The notes beneath the pieces are model-generated. The model ran no database searches and was not told the DNA's origin. It saw only the letters and a program-made list of their open reading frames with translations. Both the position numbers and the translations under genes were made by a program. From a bacterium (GTDB taxonomy: Bacteria; Pseudomonadota; Alphaproteobacteria; Caulobacterales; Hyphomonadaceae), in NCBI GenBank assembly GCA_030824255.1, contig JAVBYB010000410.1, forward strand, positions 1 through 6,689: a DNA stretch of 6,689 nt. The letters run 5' to 3'. Positions 1 through 5,331 of the stretch are shown here, one piece after another (the stretch's first letter is position 1; each line of letters opens with the position of its first letter).

Positions 1-536
1 GGAGCGGCCAGTTCCAGCGGACGCTGCAGCAGCTTCGACAGGCTTATGAAACTGGCATCGCAGACGATGATCATCGGCGGCTCCAGCACTGCCGCAGCAT
101 CGAGGCTGCGGGCATCGGTCGATTCAAGCGAATGGACACGAGAATCGGAACGCAGGCGCGGGTGAAGCTGACCCACGCCCACATCGACTGCGACGACTTT
201 ACGCGCGCCGCGAGACAACAGCACATCCGTAAACCCGCCGGTTGAGGAGCCCAGGTCGAGACAATGTTGCGCCGATACATCGACGCTGAAGACGTCAAGC
301 GCGTGGGCCAGCTTGACCCCGCCGCGCGAGACCCAGGGATGAAGTTGCGCCGCCTCGATCAAGGCGTCGACGCTCACCTGCAGGCCCGGCTTTGATGCGA
401 CGGCGCCACCGACGCGAACCTTGCCGGCGGCAATCGCTTCGCTGGCCTGCGCGCGAGATGGCGCAAGACCACGGCGGACAAGCTCGACGTCCAGCCGTCG
501 CGTGTCCTTGCTGCCGCTGTCGTCTTCTCTGCTCAT
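1..536 (-). CDS. tlyA: TlyA family rRNA (cytidine-2'-O)-methyltransferase, partial (C-terminus beyond window)
   Basis: The reverse strand from the ATG at 534-536 stays open to the window edge and gives the first 178 residues. Residues about 13-60 are an S4 RNA-binding domain (RLDVELVRRGLAPSRAQASE, then AIAAGKVRVGG). The linker motif WVSRGGVKLAHALD (68-81) and the SAM-binding motif I LDLGSSTGGFTDVLLSRGA (93-111) follow, then VAVDVGVGQLHPRLR (115-129) and CDASFISL (159-166), in the order and spacing of TlyA proteins. The family transfers methyl from SAM to ribose 2'-OH of 16S/23S rRNA cytidines in the cytoplasm; some members were originally called hemolysins. TlyA proteins are usually about 240-270 residues, so roughly the last third is missing here. 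The Shine-Dalgarno before the ATG is weak, and a GTG lies immediately upstream in frame (537-539). It is divergent from the dismutase gene. The family call is firm; the exact rRNA target cannot be read from this sequence. Confidence 0.93.
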   Translation of the reverse strand, partial: MSREDDSGSKDTRRLDVELVRRGLAPSRAQASEAIAAGKVRVGGAVASKPGLQVSVDALIEAAQLHPWVSRGGVKLAHALDVFSVDVSAQHCLDLGSSTGGFTDVLLSRGARKVVAVDVGVGQLHPRLRSDSRVHSLESTDARSLDAAAVLEPPMIIVCDASFISLSKLLQRPLELAA

Positions 537-550
537 CACCGGGCCAAAGG

Positions 551-575
551 GGAACCGCCATCGATCTGAAGCCTT
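551..575 (+). promoter_or_regulatory. Possible EcfG-type (general stress) promoter for the dismutase gene
   Basis: GGAAC at 551-555 is followed after 16 bases by CCTT at 572-575. The alphaproteobacterial EcfG sigma-factor consensus is about GGAAC-N16/17-CGTT, so the -35 is perfect and the -10 has three of four bases. Transcription would begin near 582, about 36 nt before the dismutase ATG. One short imperfect match is weak evidence. Confidence 0.25.
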
Positions 576-602
576 TAGACGGCAGCCGCTTCTTTGCGGC
601 AA
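574..602 (-). promoter_or_regulatory. Candidate housekeeping-sigma promoter for tlyA
   Basis: Reading the minus strand, TTGCCG (602-597) and TCTAAA (579-574) are separated by exactly 17 bases. Each matches four of six positions of the -35 TTGACA and -10 TATAAT consensus. Transcription would start near 567, leaving a leader of about 30 nt before the tlyA ATG. It overlaps the leader of the divergent dismutase gene. This was found by eye. Confidence 0.35.
585..600. other. Small inverted repeat in the tlyA-dismutase divergent region
   Basis: GCCGC (585-589) and GCGGC (596-600) can pair around a six-base loop. It falls in the predicted dismutase leader, 18 bases before the start codon, and overlaps the candidate tlyA promoter. 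A five-pair stem in GC-rich DNA may be chance. Confidence 0.2.
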
Positions 603-605
603 GCG

Positions 606-610
606 AAAGG
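606..610 (+). promoter_or_regulatory. Ribosome binding site fixing the dismutase start
   Basis: AAAGG at 606-610 lies 7 bases before the ATG at 618. An in-frame upstream start at 594 has no comparable site and would put charged residues ahead of the signal peptide, so 618 is preferred. Confidence 0.6.
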
Positions 611-617
611 ATGTCTG

Positions 618-1163
618 ATGCTGCGAGCGACCGGACTGGCTGTCTTTCTTGCGTGCGCCGCAGCTTGCGCTACGTCCGAACAGGATCCGCCGCCGACCGC
701 TACCCAGCCGACGGGCAGCCCTCCGATCGAAGCGTCCATCATCAACAATTCCGGGACAGAAATCGGCAGGACACAATTCACGCCGGGACCGACAGGCGTG
801 CTGATCCGCATCATCGTAGGCGCAGGCGGTCTGTCGCCGGGCTGGCATGGAACGCATCTGCATGCGATCGGCGATTGCACGGACACTGCAAAGTTCGAGC
901 ATGCAGGCGCACACATCAAGACCAGCAGCACCAATCACGGCCTGCTCTATGTACATGGGCCGGAGAATGGCGACCTGCCCAATATTTCTGCAGCGGGCGA
1001 CGGGTCTGCGTCAGCCGAGATCTTTACCAACCTCGTCACCCTGTCCGAGTTGCAGGATGCGGATGGGTCGGCTCTGGTAATCCACTCCAATCCCGACGAT
1101 CACAGCAGCCAGCCGCTGGGCAATTCCGGCGATCGCATAGCTTGCGCTAGCGTCCGGCAATAG
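618..1163 (+). CDS. Exported Cu/Zn superoxide dismutase-family protein (SodC-like)
   Basis: The 181-residue product starts with a signal sequence (MLRATGLAVFLACAAACA). It could be cleaved as a secreted protein or, at C13 or C17, as a lipoprotein; neither is an ideal lipobox. A Pro/Thr-rich linker (about 20-36) precedes the dismutase fold. Copper ligands are visible as H80 and H82 (WHGTHLHAIGDC), the bridging H99 (HAGAHI) and H156 (ALVIHSNPDD). Disulfide cysteines are C87 and C176, and the active-site arginine is R173 in GNSGDRIACASV, which fits the second Cu/Zn-SOD signature. Zinc ligands H107 and D119 are present, but the position of the third zinc His (9 after H107, 3 before D119) is E116. 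The family converts superoxide to peroxide and oxygen in the periplasm. Because of the altered zinc site, activity should not be assumed. Divergent from tlyA; start chosen by AAAGG 7 bases upstream. Confidence 0.88.
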   Translation: MLRATGLAVFLACAAACATSEQDPPPTATQPTGSPPIEASIINNSGTEIGRTQFTPGPTGVLIRIIVGAGGLSPGWHGTHLHAIGDCTDTAKFEHAGAHIKTSSTNHGLLYVHGPENGDLPNISAAGDGSASAEIFTNLVTLSELQDADGSALVIHSNPDDHSSQPLGNSGDRIACASVRQ

Positions 1164-1168
1164 GCTGC

Positions 1169-1188
1169 CGGGGGCCTAGCGGCCTCCG
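1169..1188. terminator. GC-rich hairpin after the dismutase gene, possible weak terminator
   Basis: CGGGGGCC (1169-1176) pairs with GGCCTCCG (1181-1188) through eight pairs, one of them G-T, around a TAGC loop. It begins 6 bases after the dismutase stop. No T-run follows, so it is not a classical intrinsic terminator. It could instead stabilise the mRNA 3' end, or lie in a dismutase-transporter transcript. Confidence 0.35.
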
Positions 1189-1232
1189 CACAAACCGTTC
1201 TAGAAGCGGGCGAGACAGATGAGTTGTCGCCC

Positions 1233-2264
1233 ATGCCGATTTCGCCAATCGAACGCAATGACCATACGGAGCCGAACGCCGAAGGATTTATCTTCGGCTT
1301 CAACTTTCGTGCTGATGGCGGAATCGAGAAAGTGGACTGGGGCGCGCTGAAGCCGACGGCCGCCTGCCCGGAAGAGGGCTGGCGCTGGCTGCATTTCAAC
1401 AGGCTTTCCGATGAGACGCGCGACTGGCTGGAAGAATCCAGCCATCTCGACGAGACAGCCATCGCATCCCTGCTGCAATCCGAAACGCGGCCGCGCTGTG
1501 CAGCCTATGAAGATGGCTTGCTGCTGAACCTGCGCGGAATCAACCACAACCCTGGCGCCGAGCCCGAGGACATGATCTCGGTGCGCGTGTGGGCGACGAC
1601 CAACCTGATCATTTCCATGCGCTCCTATCCCGTGAAAGCCATTCACGAGGTGCGTGAGGAGATCGGACGGGACGCACCGGAGTCACCGGGGCAATTGCTG
1701 GCGCGAATCGCGGCGAAGCTGGTTGATTACATCGATCCGGTCGTTGAGCAGCTCAAGGAAGAGGCTGACGAGTTTGAGGACATCATGCTGGAGGGGCATG
1801 GCCGCCTGTCTCCCCGTGACCTAGCAGAATTTCGCCGGACGATCCTTGTGCTCCGCCGTTACGTCCAGCCGCAGACCGAAGCCATGAGCCAACTCATGCG
1901 CGAAACGCGGATGCACCGCACCGGCGCGCCGGCATTCAGTGAGACTGACCAGCTGGAGCTACGGGACACGTCCGACCACATCCTCCGCATCTCCGAAGAG
2001 CTGGATTCGATACGGGACCGCGCTGGCGTGCTCCAGGACCAGGTGGTGGGCCAGCGACAGGAAACACTCAACCAGCGCCTGCTCGCGCTGTCGATCGTAT
2101 CGGCCATCTTTCTTCCGCTGTCTTACGTCACGGGCCTGCTGGGGATGAACCTTGCAGGCATACCATGGGCCGACGAGCCCTGGTCATTCGGGCTCGTCGT
2201 TCTTGTGACAGGGCTGCTCGGCGTGGGCGTTCTTGTGTTCCTCAAATGGCGGCGCTGGATCTAG
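1233..2264 (+). CDS. CorA/ZntB family divalent metal ion transporter
   Basis: The 343-residue product has the build of the CorA/ZntB family: a large N-terminal cytoplasmic domain (about 15-250), a long charged helix (about 155-285) and two C-terminal membrane helices (about 284-303 and 319-336). The family signature is present as YVTGLLGMN (298-306) at the end of the first membrane helix, followed by the short acidic loop LAGIPWADEPW. The stretch ISVRVWATTNLIISMR (115-130) and the GLLG context resemble ZntB zinc transporters more than classical YGMN CorA, so zinc or another divalent cation, rather than magnesium, is a reasonable inference. It acts as a pentamer in the inner membrane in known members. 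The C-terminus (KWRRWI) is basic, consistent with a cytoplasmic tail. Start: ATG at 1233; an in-frame TTG at 1224, 8 bases after GGGCGAGA, would add three residues and cannot be excluded. The stop overlaps the stop of the convergent small gene. Confidence 0.9.
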   Translation: MPISPIERNDHTEPNAEGFIFGFNFRADGGIEKVDWGALKPTAACPEEGWRWLHFNRLSDETRDWLEESSHLDETAIASLLQSETRPRCAAYEDGLLLNLRGINHNPGAEPEDMISVRVWATTNLIISMRSYPVKAIHEVREEIGRDAPESPGQLLARIAAKLVDYIDPVVEQLKEEADEFEDIMLEGHGRLSPRDLAEFRRTILVLRRYVQPQTEAMSQLMRETRMHRTGAPAFSETDQLELRDTSDHILRISEELDSIRDRAGVLQDQVVGQRQETLNQRLLALSIVSAIFLPLSYVTGLLGMNLAGIPWADEPWSFGLVVLVTGLLGVGVLVFLKWRRWI

Positions 2265-2488
2265 GTCCCGTCATTGCCATCCGTGGCGTTGTCGACGGTT
2301 TCCTTGATGCCGTCGCCAACTTCGCCCAGCGACTCTTGCAGCGGCTCGGTCGTGCGGTCGATGCCTTCAAGATTTTCGTCCATCTGGCGGCCGGCGCTTT
2401 CCAGCGATCCATCACGCATCCAGTAGAAGCCCATGAAGGCGATGAAGCCTACGGCAACGATCACGACGAGCGCGCCAAGAATGCGCAT
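2261..2488 (-). CDS. Small single-pass membrane protein, paralogue B of a tandem pair (unknown function)
   Basis: This encodes 75 residues. Residues 3-24 form one hydrophobic segment ending in FYWM. RDGSLESAG (25-33) and MDENL follow, then an acidic, probably amphipathic tail (GEVGDGIKETVDNATDG, 55-71). There is little positive charge after the helix apart from R25, R34, R45 and K62. The acidic tail makes a periplasmic C-terminus plausible but not certain. GGAGAA (2499-2494) sits 5 bases before the ATG and supports the start. It is the second gene after its paralogue, 36 bases downstream, so the two are probably cotranscribed. They share RDGSL after the membrane helix, AG-x2-MD, GE-hydrophobic-x-D and ATDG-x-D near the end. 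The stop codon (2261-2263) overlaps the convergent transporter stop. I do not recognise the family. Confidence 0.8.
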   Translation of the reverse strand: MRILGALVVIVAVGFIAFMGFYWMRDGSLESAGRQMDENLEGIDRTTEPLQESLGEVGDGIKETVDNATDGNDGT

Positions 2489-2524
2489 GATAGTTCTCCA
2501 TCAAAGAGATGCGGCAGTGAGAGA

Positions 2525-2749
2525 TCAGGTGCGGTCGTCGCCGTCGGTTGCGCGGTCAATCGCTTCACCGGTCGAGTCAGCAATCTCGCCCGTTGTCTCC
2601 GAGATGTTAGTGCCAGTCTGGCTGAGCAGGCTGTCCATGGAGGCGCCGGCTTCGCGGAGGGATCCGTCACGGATCCAGAAGAAGATGATTGCCGTGGCAA
2701 AAGCAAACACGGTGAAAACCAAAACTGACCAGAGTGCTGTGCGGCTCAT
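2525..2749 (-). CDS. Small single-pass membrane protein, paralogue A of a tandem pair (unknown function)
   Basis: This encodes 74 residues: a basic N-terminus (MSR), a hydrophobic helix at about 6-26 (ending FFWI), RDGSLREAG (27-35), SMDSLL, a Ser/Thr-rich stretch (43-53) and the tail GEIADSTGEAIDRATDGDDR. GAGGGA (2761-2756) lies 6 bases before the ATG at 2749-2747, a good Shine-Dalgarno that decides the start; the reading frame stays open upstream to 2857 but that part has no protein-like character. It is probably the first gene of a two-gene unit with the neighbouring paralogue. The membrane helix with an acidic, repeat-poor tail suggests an envelope-anchored protein; nothing indicates an enzyme. 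A toxin-like or stress-associated small membrane protein is possible but unsupported. Confidence 0.8.
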   Translation of the reverse strand: MSRTALWSVLVFTVFAFATAIIFFWIRDGSLREAGASMDSLLSQTGTNISETTGEIADSTGEAIDRATDGDDRT

Positions 2750-2799
2750 GCGTTGTCCCTCGTTCCTGTGCCAGAAGGGAACGCACGCCACAGGCGAGG

Positions 2800-2812
2800 G
2801 TTTCAATGAAAC
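2800..2812. promoter_or_regulatory. 13-bp perfect palindrome, possible operator for the small-protein pair
   Basis: GTTTCA-A-TGAAAC is a perfect inverted repeat with six-base arms and a one-base centre. It begins 51 bases upstream of the start of paralogue A, in the only non-coding gap available for that unit's promoter. The single-base centre is too short for an RNA hairpin loop, so a DNA site for a dimeric regulator is the more natural reading. I see no convincing -35/-10 pair beside it. Confidence 0.35.
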
Positions 2813-2859
2813 TCGGACTCCGCCAACCGTCTGACGACAATGGACTTTCTCAGGCAAAC

Positions 2860-2880
2860 GACGGAACGGTTCGCACCGTC
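2860..2880 (-). terminator. Weak hairpin just downstream of the acyl-CoA synthetase
   Basis: On the minus strand the sequence after the synthetase stop can fold as ACGGT-GCGA-ACCGT (2879-2866), or alternatively as a GACGG/CCGTC stem (2880-2876 with 2864-2860). A short T-containing stretch (GTTTG) follows. Stems are only five pairs, so this is a possible rather than likely terminator. Confidence 0.25.
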
Positions 2881-2885
2881 AGCGC

Positions 2886-4631
2886 CTAGCTTCGAGGGCT
2901 GAAGCGGGTGCGCAGCTCGTTCTTCATGATCTTGCCGTTAGCGTTACGCGGCAGCGGTTCGCGCTGGATCTGGATTTCGACGGGGACCTTGAACGCCGCG
3001 ATCTTCTGGGCAGTGAACTGACGCAGCTCGTCCTGGGTGACGTTCATGTCAGGCTTCACCTGCACCACGGCGCCGACTTCTTCGCCCAGCACCTTGTGCG
3101 GAATGCCCACGATAGCCGCGTCCATGATGGCGGGATGTTCGTAGAGGGCGTTCTCGACCTCGATGCAGTAGATGTTCTCGCCGCCGCGGATGAGCATGTC
3201 CTTCGCGCGGTCGGTCAGGAAGACGAAGCCTTCCTCGTCCATGCGGCCCACGTCGCCGGTGACGACCCAGCCATCGATATAGGTCTTCGCGGTGGCTTCG
3301 GGCTTGTTCCAGTAGAGCTTGCAGTTGTTGGGACCCTTGACCCACAACTCGCCGATCTGGTTCGGGCCAAGCGTCTCGCCTTTTTCTCCGACGATCCTGA
3401 AATCCATCGCGACGGACGGCGCGCCGCAGGAATCCGGACGCAGTTCGTAGTCCTTGCCGAAATTCACGCAGGATGCGGCGCAGGTTTCGGTCATGCCCCA
3501 GCCGTTTGACGGGATGGCGTCCGGGAAGCGCTTCTTGATTGTGGCGACAAGGGCCGGGGCGGAGGGGGCGCCGCCATAACCGACGATGGTGATGGAAGAG
3601 AGGTCGTACTTGTCGCGATCGGGGTGTTCGAGCACCTGCCACGCGATTGCGGGGACACCGCCGATCGTGGTGATCTTCTCATTCTGGATGATCTCCAGCG
3701 CCTCGCCCGGATCCCACTTGAACATGGTGACGATCTTGTCAGCGTTCATGATGGCGGGGACGAGGTTCGAGAAGGCGCCCGTTGCGTGAAAGAACGGGAT
3801 GGCGAGCAACGCGATGCGCTGGGGATCGACCTTCGGGTCGCGGACCGGCGGCGGCTGTCCCTGGCGGAGGAAGTGGCGCGCCTGGCATGACATGCCATTA
3901 TAGACATTCGAGATGATGGCGCGATGCGAGGCGAGCGCGCCTTTGGGTTTTCCGGTGGTGCCGGACGTGTACATGATGGTGGCGTCGTCATCGGGACCAA
4001 TGTCGGCTTCCGGAGCGGCGATGTCCGGCAGGTTGGCCCAGGACCTGGCGGGACCAACCAGCTTTTCCATCGAGACGATGCTCGGCGCTGCCTCATCATC
4101 ACCACCGCGTGCGACGATGACGGTCTTGAGCTGGGTAAGCTTCGGCAGGTGATCGCGGATGCGCTCAAGCTTTTCCGGATCGACAATGGCGACTTTCGCG
4201 CCCGAGTCAGCGAGGCCGTATTCCAGCTCCTCCCCTGTCCACCAGGAGTTGAGCGGGGTGGAGATGGCGCCAATCAGGAGCGGAGCGAAGAAGGCCACGG
4301 GCCATTGCGGGTAGTTGCGCATCACGACGGCGACGCGATCGCCCTTCTTCACGCCGAACTCGTCGCGCAGCTTGATTGCGAGGTGGGCGGCCGCTTTCAG
4401 GTTAGCGCCGAAGGTTATGCGCTCATCCTGAAAGACGATGTATTCGCGCCCCGCCCAGTCGCGCGACTGCAGGACAATATCGCGCAGGGTAAGCGGCGCG
4501 GTCTTGTAGGTGTGCAGGACAACGCCATTGATGAGTTTGTCTTCCAGCTCGAACCTGGCGCCGGGGGCCGTCATCAGCGCGTTGCACTGCGCGATGGACA
4601 TGGCCGGAAAGGCGGCGGTCGGACTGGACAT
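2886..4631 (-). CDS. Acyl-CoA synthetase (AMP-forming), class I adenylate-forming enzyme
   Basis: The 581-residue product has every core motif of the ANL superfamily in order. These are the phosphate-binding loop YTSGTTGKPKG (221-231), FFHATG with its His (280-285), GYGGAP (351-356), NGWGMTE (376-382), GWVVTGD (454-460) with the ribose-binding Asp, the hinge region DRAKDMLIRGGENIYCIEVE (474-493) and PRNANGKIMK (561-570), whose Lys 567 is the catalytic lysine. Such enzymes activate a carboxylic acid with ATP to an acyl-adenylate and then form the CoA thioester in the cytoplasm. The length fits medium/long-chain fatty acyl- or aryl-CoA ligases; the substrate cannot be assigned from sequence alone. 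Start: ATG at 4631-4629 with GGGAG 9 bases upstream. The frame is open to 4814, but that extension runs antisense into the divergent acetyltransferase and is low-complexity. An internal Met at residue 11 is a less likely start. Confidence 0.93.
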   Translation of the reverse strand: MSSPTAAFPAMSIAQCNALMTAPGARFELEDKLINGVVLHTYKTAPLTLRDIVLQSRDWAGREYIVFQDERITFGANLKAAAHLAIKLRDEFGVKKGDRVAVVMRNYPQWPVAFFAPLLIGAISTPLNSWWTGEELEYGLADSGAKVAIVDPEKLERIRDHLPKLTQLKTVIVARGGDDEAAPSIVSMEKLVGPARSWANLPDIAAPEADIGPDDDATIMYTSGTTGKPKGALASHRAIISNVYNGMSCQARHFLRQGQPPPVRDPKVDPQRIALLAIPFFHATGAFSNLVPAIMNADKIVTMFKWDPGEALEIIQNEKITTIGGVPAIAWQVLEHPDRDKYDLSSITIVGYGGAPSAPALVATIKKRFPDAIPSNGWGMTETCAASCVNFGKDYELRPDSCGAPSVAMDFRIVGEKGETLGPNQIGELWVKGPNNCKLYWNKPEATAKTYIDGWVVTGDVGRMDEEGFVFLTDRAKDMLIRGGENIYCIEVENALYEHPAIMDAAIVGIPHKVLGEEVGAVVQVKPDMNVTQDELRQFTAQKIAAFKVPVEIQIQREPLPRNANGKIMKNELRTRFSPRS

Positions 4632-4752
4632 TTCGGCGGGCTCCCAGACGTTTTCTGTTCTATCGTTTCGAGATCGCATGGCGCGACAATCTGAGCTAGG
4701 GGCCGTGCGTGCGGATCGCAATGCACGCTGCGGCGCAGCATCGGAGGCGGAA
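4632..4752. promoter_or_regulatory. Divergent intergenic region between acyl-CoA synthetase and acetyltransferase
   Basis: These 121 bases must hold the promoter of the synthetase and probably that of the acetyltransferase. I find no convincing -35/-10 pair on either strand. GCGTGC (4707-4712) and GCACGC (4723-4728) form a six-base inverted repeat around ten bases, with a competing TGCG-GAT-CGCA (4710-4720). This lies in the acetyltransferase leader and might fold in RNA or be a binding site. Confidence 0.35.
4743..4747 (+). promoter_or_regulatory. Ribosome binding site selecting a GTG start for the acetyltransferase
   Basis: GGAGG lies 5 bases before GTG at 4753 and 11 before a second GTG at 4759. 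An in-frame ATG at 4678 would add 25 residues that do not resemble the start of the acetyltransferase fold and has no clear site, so 4753 is preferred. Confidence 0.65.
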
Positions 4753-5250
4753 GTGTCGGTGACGATTGTAGACGCGGACGAGAGCCACCTGCCGGGCGTG
4801 GTGACGATCTTCAATCACGCCGTGCGCGAGACATTCGCCATCTGGTCCGAGACGGAGACCACGCTGGAGATACGGGGCGAGTGGATGCGTGCGCGCAAGG
4901 CTGCTGGATTCCCCATTCTGGTGGCGCTGGACGATGCGGGTCAGGTTCTGGGCTATGGCAGCTTCGGCGTATTCAGGGATTTTCCTGGCTATGCGCGGAC
5001 GGTTGAGCACTCTGTTTATATCGCGCCCGCAGCACAACGGCGGGGGATCGGACGCGCGCTTCTCGAGCAGTTGATTGCGCGCGCGACAGCCAAGGGGCTG
5101 GAGGCGATGGTGGGCGGCATCGACAGCGAGAATGCAGGCTCCATCGCGATGCACGAGCAGCTGGGTTTCGAGGTCCAGGGCCTTCTGAAGGGCGTAGGCC
5201 GCAAGTTCGGGAAGAAGCTCGATCTCGTGTTCATGGTGAGGGCGCTCTAG
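4753..5250 (+). CDS. GNAT family N-acetyltransferase, phosphinothricin acetyltransferase-like
   Basis: The 165-residue product is a single GNAT domain of typical length. The N-terminus (VTIVDADESHLPGVVTIFNH) has the family's opening strand and helix. The acetyl-CoA pyrophosphate loop is QRRGIG (95-100) within VYIAPAAQRRGIGRALLEQL. The C-terminal part carries GIDSENAGSIAMHEQLGF (122-139) and VGRKFGKKLDLVFM (148-161), both hallmarks of the PAT/Bar-like subgroup. Members acetylate the amino group of small molecules such as phosphinothricin, methionine sulfoximine or methionine sulfone; in genomes without the herbicide the natural role is usually amino-acid analogue detoxification. The exact substrate is not readable here. 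Divergent from the acyl-CoA synthetase and 81 bases upstream of the transporter on the same strand, so cotranscription with the latter is possible. Confidence 0.9.
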   Translation: MSVTIVDADESHLPGVVTIFNHAVRETFAIWSETETTLEIRGEWMRARKAAGFPILVALDDAGQVLGYGSFGVFRDFPGYARTVEHSVYIAPAAQRRGIGRALLEQLIARATAKGLEAMVGGIDSENAGSIAMHEQLGFEVQGLLKGVGRKFGKKLDLVFMVRAL

Positions 5251-5308
5251 GCGCCGGGGACGTTATCGCCTTTCGCCTTCCCCTCACGGGGTCGCATGCT
5301 ACGGTCCG

Positions 5309-5326
5309 CCCTGCTTTCAGGCAGGG
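5309..5326 (+). promoter_or_regulatory. Hairpin overlapping the ribosome binding site of the SLC13 transporter
   Basis: CCCTGC (5309-5314) pairs perfectly with GCAGGG (5321-5326) around a six-base loop TTTCAG. The 3' arm covers most of the AGGGG Shine-Dalgarno (5323-5327), which precedes the ATG at 5332 by 4 bases. If it forms in the mRNA it would hide the ribosome binding site and lower or regulate translation. Whether it is regulated is unknown. Confidence 0.4.
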
Positions 5327-5331
5327 GCAGG

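Noticed and set aside
392..1150. Long plus-strand open frame (252 codons) across the tlyA start and the dismutase gene
   Set aside because: It is Arg-rich, with no recognisable motif, and overlaps two well-supported genes (antisense to tlyA, out of frame with the dismutase). It is typical of an open frame created by GC-rich codon bias.
2165..2728. Plus-strand open frame (187 codons) covering the small-protein pair
   Set aside because: It begins inside the transporter gene and is antisense to both small genes. The minus-strand reading gives membrane helices, good ribosome sites and conserved paralogous motifs, whereas this frame gives none.
3924..4694. Plus-strand open frame (256 codons) antisense to the acyl-CoA synthetase
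   Set aside because: The opposite strand encodes a complete adenylate-forming enzyme with all catalytic motifs. This frame has no family features.
4510..4752. N-terminal extension of the acetyltransferase to an ATG at 4510
   Set aside because: It would run antisense into the synthetase, and the GNAT fold begins right after the GTG at 4753, which has GGAGG upstream.
4632..4814. N-terminal extension of the acyl-CoA synthetase to an ATG at 4814
   Set aside because: The extra 61 residues are low-complexity and lie antisense to the acetyltransferase start; the ATG at 4631 has a Shine-Dalgarno and matches the normal family N-terminus.
5280..5291. CCCC-TCAC-GGGG inverted repeat after the acetyltransferase as a terminator
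   Set aside because: Only four pairs and no T-run follow; such repeats are common by chance in GC-rich DNA.
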